A stretch of 64,000 bases of DNA. Origin: Streptomyces sp. NBC_00670. Its GTDB lineage: Bacteria > Actinomycetota > Actinomycetes > Streptomycetales > Streptomycetaceae. The DNA is taken from assembly GCF_036226765.1 (NCBI RefSeq), contig NZ_CP109017.1:5767001-5831000 (forward strand). Direction: 5' to 3'. The notes beneath the pieces are model-generated. The model made no database searches. It was not told the DNA's origin and saw nothing but the letters and a program-made list of their open reading frames with translations. The position numbers and the translations under genes were made by a program. Below, in pieces: positions 59,110 to 64,000 of this stretch. The number at the start of each line of letters is the position of its first letter. The first letter of the stretch is position 1.

Positions 59110-62100
59110 TCACCCCAGCAGCTCCACCTCCGACAGCGTCGCCTCGCCGTTCAGGACCAGCCGGTAGTGCGCGTAGGACCGCGCGTGCGGGATCGAGAAC
59201 GCCCGGGTCTGCCGGTCCCAGCGGAAGGACTCGCCGGAGCGCTTGTCCAGCGTCCGCCAGTGCGTGCCGTCGCTGGAGGCCTGCAGCGTCCAGCCCGTCG
59301 GGGCCTTGGTGTGGTCGGCCGGCGACGTCAGCGTGTACTGGGCGGCCTTGGCGCGGTCGCCCGACAGCGGCAGGTCCACCGTCGTCGCGCTCGCCTGTGT
59401 CGCCGAGGTGTTGTCGAACAGCGCGCCCTCGTCCTTCAGCACGTCCGCCCGGGGCGTGGGCACCTTGTCGTCCTTCGTCACCGACACCGGCGCGTCGTGC
59501 TTGCCCGTGCCCCACGAGGACGGCTTGGCGCCCATGTCGAAGTCCAGCACCCCGCCGCGGGAGAGCAGCGAGTGCGGCAGCGACGTCTTGTTCCACCGCT
59601 TGCCGTTGACCCGCAGCCCCTGCACGTAGATGTTCTTCATGCTGTTCTTCGGCGCCTTGACGACCAGGTCGTGGCCGTTCTCCAGGTGCACGGTCGCCTT
59701 CTTGAACAGCGGGGAGCCGATCGCGTACTCGCCGCTGCCCATCACCAGCGGGTAGAAGCCGAGCGCCGAGAACAGGTACCAGGCCGACTGCTCGCCGTTG
59801 TCCTCGTCGCCGTGGTAGCCCTGCCCTATGGCGCTGCCGGTGTAGAGGCGGGAGAGCACCTCGCGCACGTTCTTCTGCGTCTTGTACGGCTGCCCGGCCG
59901 CGTCGTACATGTAGGTGATGTGGTGCGCGACCTGGTTGGAGTGGCCGTACATGCCCATCCGTACGTCACGCGCCTCGATCATCTCGTGGATGACGCCGCC
60001 GTAGGAGCCCTTCAGGTCCACGGAGGCGGTCTCCGGGGTCGAGAAGAACGTGTCCAGCTTGTCGGCGAGCTTGTCCTTGCCGCCGTACAGGTTGGCCAGT
60101 CCCTGGCCGTCCTGCGGCACGGTGAAGGCGTAGCCCCAGCCGTTGGTCTCCGTGTAGTCGTAGCCCCACACGCGCGGGTCGTACTTGTCGGAGGCCACCC
60201 GCCAGTTGCCGTCCTCGTCCTTGCCCTGGAAGAACCCGGCCTTGGAGTCGAACAGGTTGACGTAGTCGCGGGCGCGGTTGAGGAAGTACTCCGACTCCTC
60301 CTTGTAGTGCTTCTTGTGCGTCTTCTTGTACAGCGCCGCGCCCATCTGCGCGATGCCGTAGTCGTTGACGTAGCCCTCCATCGCCCAGGACAGGCCCTCG
60401 CCCGTGCTGGTGCTGGTGTAGCCGAGGAAGGGCGAGGTCGTCATGCCCTTGCGGCCGACCCCGGAGGAGGGCGGGACGACGGTGGCGTTCTTCAGCGCCG
60501 CGTCGTACGCCGACTCGGCGTCCATCTTCACGCCCTTGACGTACGCGTCCGCGAACGCCACGTCCGAGGACGTGCCGGTCATCAGATCCGCGTAACCGGG
60601 GGAGGACCAGCGGGAGGTCCAGCCGCCGTCCTTGTACTGCTGGACGAAGCCGTCGACCATCTCACCGGCCTGGGAGGGCGTCAGGAAGGAGTACGCCGGC
60701 CAGGTGGTGCGGTAGGTGTCCCAGAACCCGTTGTTGACGTACACCTTGCCGTCGACGATCTTCGCGCCGGTGTGCGTCGGGGTGTTCTCGCCCGTCGCCT
60801 TCGAGAACGGCGAGGCGTACTGGTACTTCCCGTCCACCTTCTCGAAGCCCGAGTTGGGGTACAGGTACAGCCGGTAGAGCGAGGAGTACAGCGTGGTCAG
60901 CTGGTCGGCGGTGGCACCCTCGACCTCGACCTTGCCGAGGATCTTGTCCCAGGCCTGCTGCGCGCTCCGCTTCACCGAGTCGAAGGAGCGGCTGTCCGGC
61001 AGCTCCCGCGACAGGTTGTCCTTCGCCTGGTCCACGCTGATCAGCGAGGTCGCCAGGCGCAGGGTGACGGCGTGGTCGTGGCCCGCGTCGAAGCGCAGGT
61101 AGCCCGTGACGCCGGAGGACGAGCCGTCCTTGACCGCCGAGTCGAACCTGCCGTAGAGGAACAGCCGGGTCGCGCCCGCCGAACCGCCGGACTTCACGTC
61201 CGAGTAGCCGGTGATGACGCCGTTCTCCTTGTCCAGGGTGAGGCCGCCCTCGTCCCGGATGTTGTCGAAGATGACGCTCGCGTCGTCACCGGGGTAGGTG
61301 AAGCGCATGGCCGCCGCGTGGTCGGTCGGCGCCATCTCGGCCTTGATGCCGTTCTCGAAGGTCACGCCGTAGTAGTACGGGCGGGCGGTCTCCTTCTCGT
61401 GGCGGAAGGGGAGCTGCCGGGCCGTCTTGCCGGTGTCCGGGGTGCCGGAGGCGGCCGACGGCATCACCTGGAAGGTCTGCCGGTCACCCATCCACGGGCT
61501 GGGCTCGTGGCTGGCGCTGAACGCCTGGATGGTCGGCAGGTTGTCGTCGTTGTTGCCGCGGGAGTAGTCGTAGAGCCAGTTCTCCACGCTCGCGTTGGTC
61601 ACCGGCGTCCAGAAGTTGAAGCCGTGCGGGACGGCCGCGGCCGGGAAGGTGTTGCCGCGCGAGAAGCTGCCGGTGGAGTTGGTGCCGCGGGTGGTCAGCG
61701 CGTAGTCGGACAGATGCGCCTTGGGCCGCTCGGGCGCCGCGACCTTCAGCGACACGTCGTCCACCCAGCCGCGGAACTTGGCCGGACCCTTGGCGGAGTC
61801 GTAGGCCACCAGTATCCGGTCCACGGTCTTCCCGGCGGCCACCGAGCCGATCGAGGAGAGCACGTCGTTCCACTGGTTGACGTAGAGGATCTTGGCGTCG
61901 CCCTGCCCGCGCGGGGTCAGCGGGAAGCCGTGCTGGTCCTGCGCGCCCAACTGGCTGAGGTAGGTGCCGTCGGTGAAGGCGAGGTCGACGGAGACGTTGG
62001 TGGCGTCGTAGTCGAGGTCACCGGACGCCATCGAGGGGAAAATCCTGTACGACAACTGCGTGTTCCGCTCGACGCGCACGTTGACGTCGAAGACCTTGTT

Positions 62101-62913
62101 GTACGAATACGCCCGGCCGTCCGCCTTGTGCCGGCCGGCGTACCGCAGCGCCCGCTTGCCGGTGAAGCCGGCGCCGGACTTGGCGGTGGGGGACCCGGTG
62201 GGGCCCTGGTCCACGAGGCTCAGCATGTCCTCGGGCGTCGTGGCGACATGGCCGTCGGAGAACTGCACGTCGGCGAGTTGGAGGATGTCCGCACCGTGGT
62301 TCTTGGTGAAGTCCAGCCGGAAGTGCTGGTACTCGGCCGGCGCGGCCAGGTCGTAGGTGTTGGTCGTCTGCCGGTCGGCGAAGGACTGACCCGTGCGGGT
62401 GTCGACCGTCTTCCAGTCCTTGCCGTCCGTGGAGCCCTTCAGGGTCCAGTCGGCGGGGTCGCGCTCGACGACGTCGTTGGCGGAGGTGAGGGCATAGCTG
62501 GTGAGCTTGACCGGGGCGTCCAGGTCGAACTCGACCCAGCCGGTCCTGTCGAACGTCAGCCACTTGGTGGTGGGCTCGGTGTCGACGAGGTTCTCCTTGA
62601 CCTCGCCGCCCTGCGTGTTCTCGGCGCTGGCCCGCACGCCGGTGACGTGGTCGGTGACGCTGCCGGGAATGCCGGTGCTGTAGCCGCCGTCGACGCCCGA
62701 GGCACGCTTGGCGCCGCCGGCCGTCGTGTCGACGGTGTTGACCCACGTCGGGGCCGGGTCCCCCGACTCGAAGGAGGAGCTGAACTCCCGGTCGGCCTTG
62801 GCCGCTCCGGCGGGCCGGGCCACGGCGGCGCCCTGGGAGGCCACCACCAGAGCGAAGGCGGTCGCTGCCACGACCGCCGAGGGACCCCATCTGTGCCGAG
62901 CTCTGTGCTGCAT
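59110..62913 (-). CDS. Secreted GH92 alpha-mannosidase with two discoidin-like domains
   Basis: The 1267-residue exoenzyme has a signal peptide (SAVVAATAFALVVASQGAAVA), an N-terminal discoidin-like domain (residues 75-205; EPTTKWLTFDRTGWVEFDLDAPVK) and a second beta domain. The GH92 core has HGFNFWTPVTNA, YYGVTFENGIKAEMAPTDHAA, NNGFWDTYRTTWPAYS, GHSNQVAHHITYMYDAAGQPYKTQ and DEDNGEQSAWYLFSALGFYP. A C-terminal discoidin domain follows. The NEPS motif of the first GH92 is replaced by HSNQ, so it belongs to another subfamily and may differ in linkage preference. ATG 62913 is preceded by GGAAGGG. Confidence 0.95.
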   Translation of the reverse strand: MQHRARHRWGPSAVVAATAFALVVASQGAAVARPAGAAKADREFSSSFESGDPAPTWVNTVDTTAGGAKRASGVDGGYSTGIPGSVTDHVTGVRASAENTQGGEVKENLVDTEPTTKWLTFDRTGWVEFDLDAPVKLTSYALTSANDVVERDPADWTLKGSTDGKDWKTVDTRTGQSFADRQTTNTYDLAAPAEYQHFRLDFTKNHGADILQLADVQFSDGHVATTPEDMLSLVDQGPTGSPTAKSGAGFTGKRALRYAGRHKADGRAYSYNKVFDVNVRVERNTQLSYRIFPSMASGDLDYDATNVSVDLAFTDGTYLSQLGAQDQHGFPLTPRGQGDAKILYVNQWNDVLSSIGSVAAGKTVDRILVAYDSAKGPAKFRGWVDDVSLKVAAPERPKAHLSDYALTTRGTNSTGSFSRGNTFPAAAVPHGFNFWTPVTNASVENWLYDYSRGNNDDNLPTIQAFSASHEPSPWMGDRQTFQVMPSAASGTPDTGKTARQLPFRHEKETARPYYYGVTFENGIKAEMAPTDHAAAMRFTYPGDDASVIFDNIRDEGGLTLDKENGVITGYSDVKSGGSAGATRLFLYGRFDSAVKDGSSSGVTGYLRFDAGHDHAVTLRLATSLISVDQAKDNLSRELPDSRSFDSVKRSAQQAWDKILGKVEVEGATADQLTTLYSSLYRLYLYPNSGFEKVDGKYQYASPFSKATGENTPTHTGAKIVDGKVYVNNGFWDTYRTTWPAYSFLTPSQAGEMVDGFVQQYKDGGWTSRWSSPGYADLMTGTSSDVAFADAYVKGVKMDAESAYDAALKNATVVPPSSGVGRKGMTTSPFLGYTSTSTGEGLSWAMEGYVNDYGIAQMGAALYKKTHKKHYKEESEYFLNRARDYVNLFDSKAGFFQGKDEDGNWRVASDKYDPRVWGYDYTETNGWGYAFTVPQDGQGLANLYGGKDKLADKLDTFFSTPETASVDLKGSYGGVIHEMIEARDVRMGMYGHSNQVAHHITYMYDAAGQPYKTQKNVREVLSRLYTGSAIGQGYHGDEDNGEQSAWYLFSALGFYPLVMGSGEYAIGSPLFKKATVHLENGHDLVVKAPKNSMKNIYVQGLRVNGKRWNKTSLPHSLLSRGGVLDFDMGAKPSSWGTGKHDAPVSVTKDDKVPTPRADVLKDEGALFDNTSATQASATTVDLPLSGDRAKAAQYTLTSPADHTKAPTGWTLQASSDGTHWRTLDKRSGESFRWDRQTRAFSIPHARSYAHYRLVLNGEATLSEVELLG

Positions 62914-62953
62914 GCGCGAGAACCCTTCCTGCGCGAATCGGTAAGAAGTAACG

Positions 62954-62965
62954 GACAACGTTGTC
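62954..62965. promoter_or_regulatory. GACAACGTTGTC operator before GH92 gene 2
   Basis: The perfect 12-bp palindrome is identical to the one at 53608-53619. It lies 41 bp before the start codon, so a bound repressor would block the promoter. Confidence 0.75.
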
Positions 62966-63244
62966 AACTTCGCGCGCAGAGACCAGTAGGGGTTCAAGTG
63001 GCCGCCGGTGTCAAGGGTGTTGCCTGCGGCATACGGGTCCCCTGCCACGCGGACCCGGCCGCGATTCCTGCAACGGACAAGGCCGGGGAGTTGTCGATCT
63101 TCGCATGGGGGCCGCACAGGAAGCGCATATTTCCGGCGGCTCGGCGTCCGCGCGCCACCCCGGGATCCGCTCACATTTCCGCGAGGTCTCAACTCGGAAA
63201 AGGCGTCCGTCAACCTTGCGTTCGATCTTGCTCCGCCGCGGGGA

Positions 63245-63260
63245 AGTGGACTATACCTGT
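63245..63260. promoter_or_regulatory. dre-like DasR site before ngcE
   Basis: AGTGGACTATACCTGT matches 12 of 16 positions of the DasR consensus AGTGGTCTAGACCACT by hand count, and is 212 bp before the ngcE start. DasR is the GntR repressor of GlcNAc/chitin genes, released by glucosamine-6-phosphate. The rest of the 62966-63471 gap shows no gene. Confidence 0.5.
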
Positions 63261-63471
63261 CGGCGTCCGGCTGGCCGTCACCTCGTGGTACGCGCCGACG
63301 GACACGCACGACCCGGGGGGAATCGGGGGGCGGCGGATCTCCAATGCGCACGAGTGAGTGCCGTATCGTCCCTTTCGGTTCCCTCGTGCACGACCCCAGC
63401 TTCACATCACCGCGGTGCCGGGGAAGGATCCGGTTCACCGCCTGAGTCCTGGAGAAGGCGAGGACTTGAGC

Positions 63472-64000
63472 ATGGGATCCACTTCCGCCGAGCACAGTTC
63501 CCCCAAGACCGGCACCGACGGGTACACCACCCCCTCGGGAGTCGGCCGCCGCGACCTGATCAGGCGCTCCGCGGCGCTCGGCCTCGTCTCCGTTCCCGCC
63601 ATGGGCTTCCTCTCCGCGTGTGCCAGCGGCGGCGGGGGCGGCGAGGAGAAGGCCAAGGCGGGCAAGAAGACCGACAAGAACCCGCTCGGCGTCAACGACA
63701 CCGCCCAGATGGAGTTCGTCCTCTTCGACGGCGGCTTCGGCAAGGAGTACGCCGAGGACGCGGTCAAGATCTACGAGAAGGACTTCCCGAAGGCGAAGGT
63801 CAAGTTCTCCGCCACCCAGAAGATCCAGTCCACCCTGCAGCCCCGCTTCAACGGCGGCACCCCGCCGGACCTCATCGACAACTCCGGCGCCGAGCAGATG
63901 GACATGGGCGTCCTCGTCGGCAAGAACCAGCTCGCCGACATCACCCCGCTGCTCGACGCCCCGTCCTACGACGACCCGAGCAAGAAGGTCCGCGACACGC
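63472..64000 (+). CDS. ngcE: NgcE-like GlcNAc/chitooligosaccharide-binding lipoprotein (start only)
   Basis: These are the first 176 codons of an ABC-transporter solute-binding protein; the rest lies right of the window. It has a twin-arginine signal (GRRDLIRRSAALGLVSVPAMG) and a lipobox L-S-A-C with Cys50. The mature part runs NPLGVNDTAQMEFVLFDGGFGKEYAEDAVKIYEKDFPKAKVKF, RFNGGTPPDLIDNSGAEQMDMGVLVG, matching NgcE of the N-acetylglucosamine/diacetylchitobiose importer NgcEFG. Position right of acnA fits SCO6005 from memory. ATG 63472 with GGAGAAGG before it. Confidence 0.85.
   Translation, partial: MGSTSAEHSSPKTGTDGYTTPSGVGRRDLIRRSAALGLVSVPAMGFLSACASGGGGGEEKAKAGKKTDKNPLGVNDTAQMEFVLFDGGFGKEYAEDAVKIYEKDFPKAKVKFSATQKIQSTLQPRFNGGTPPDLIDNSGAEQMDMGVLVGKNQLADITPLLDAPSYDDPSKKVRDT

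Noticed and set aside
58795..63357. Rightward frame of about 1500 codons antisense to pectate lyase and GH92
   Set aside because: The Val/Gly/Arg/Ala-rich composition without domains is typical of third-position GC shadow; the leftward GH92 has full family motifs.

Overview
The window is chromosomal DNA of a Streptomyces species. It has very high GC, strong third-position GC bias with long open antisense frames, many GTG starts, ATGA/GTGA gene overlaps, SepF-like and DUF6299/DUF3500-type actinobacterial proteins, and operators typical of streptomycetes (CebR box, TamR-like palindrome, dre-like site). From memory, the order sepF-like, permease, argF, arcA, HTH-murA, acnA, ngcE resembles the SCO5967-SCO6005 stretch of S. 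coelicolor; this was not checked by alignment.

Layout. 0-5 kb: start of a nickel/cobalt permease divergent from an ArsR regulator, a SepF-like cell division protein, a DUF6099-like protein, a coupled AAA ATPase/MazG-like pair and an F420-type LLM oxidoreductase. 5.2-9.3 kb: a two-gene Hen1-Pnkp RNA repair operon. 9.4-15 kb: an MFS exporter, then arcA-argF-amino-acid permease (arginine deiminase pathway without a visible carbamate kinase). 15.3-20.6 kb: a six-gene, almost fully overlapping operon of sulfotransferase, small beta-rich protein, GT4 glycosyltransferase, cysC, cysD and cysN. It can make PAPS and use it on the spot, most likely to sulfate a glycan or glycopolymer; I consider it the best candidate for an undescribed system here. 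20.7-28 kb: PaaX regulator, tandem repeats, DUF6299 protein, aldo/keto reductase, quinone reductase with a leader peptide, a frameshifted gene with an LQRAAGN motif, a MurA paralogue fused to an HTH domain, a DUF4236 protein and a VOC protein. 28.2-30.9 kb: aconitase.

31-48 kb is an accessory island of lower GC and irregular codon use: an XRE regulator cassette, a decayed IS5-type transposase, a 2.3k-residue Rhs/Hint polymorphic toxin with an adjacent candidate immunity gene, and a LamG surface protein gene broken by an intact IS630-family element and by a separate frameshift. Fragments of an SDR gene and a TetR gene lie at its right edge.

48-64 kb returns to core-like sequence: a response regulator/histidine kinase/Tat-exported DUF3500 operon, then a polysaccharide-degradation region. 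This holds a CebR-box-controlled AA10 LPMO with CBM2, two secreted GH92 alpha-mannosidases sharing the same 12-bp palindromic operator, a PL1 pectate lyase and the start of the NgcE chitooligosaccharide/GlcNAc-binding lipoprotein behind a dre-like site. Four or more operator types in 11 kb suggest parallel control by different sugars. No rRNA, tRNA, CRISPR array, integrase or replication origin was seen.
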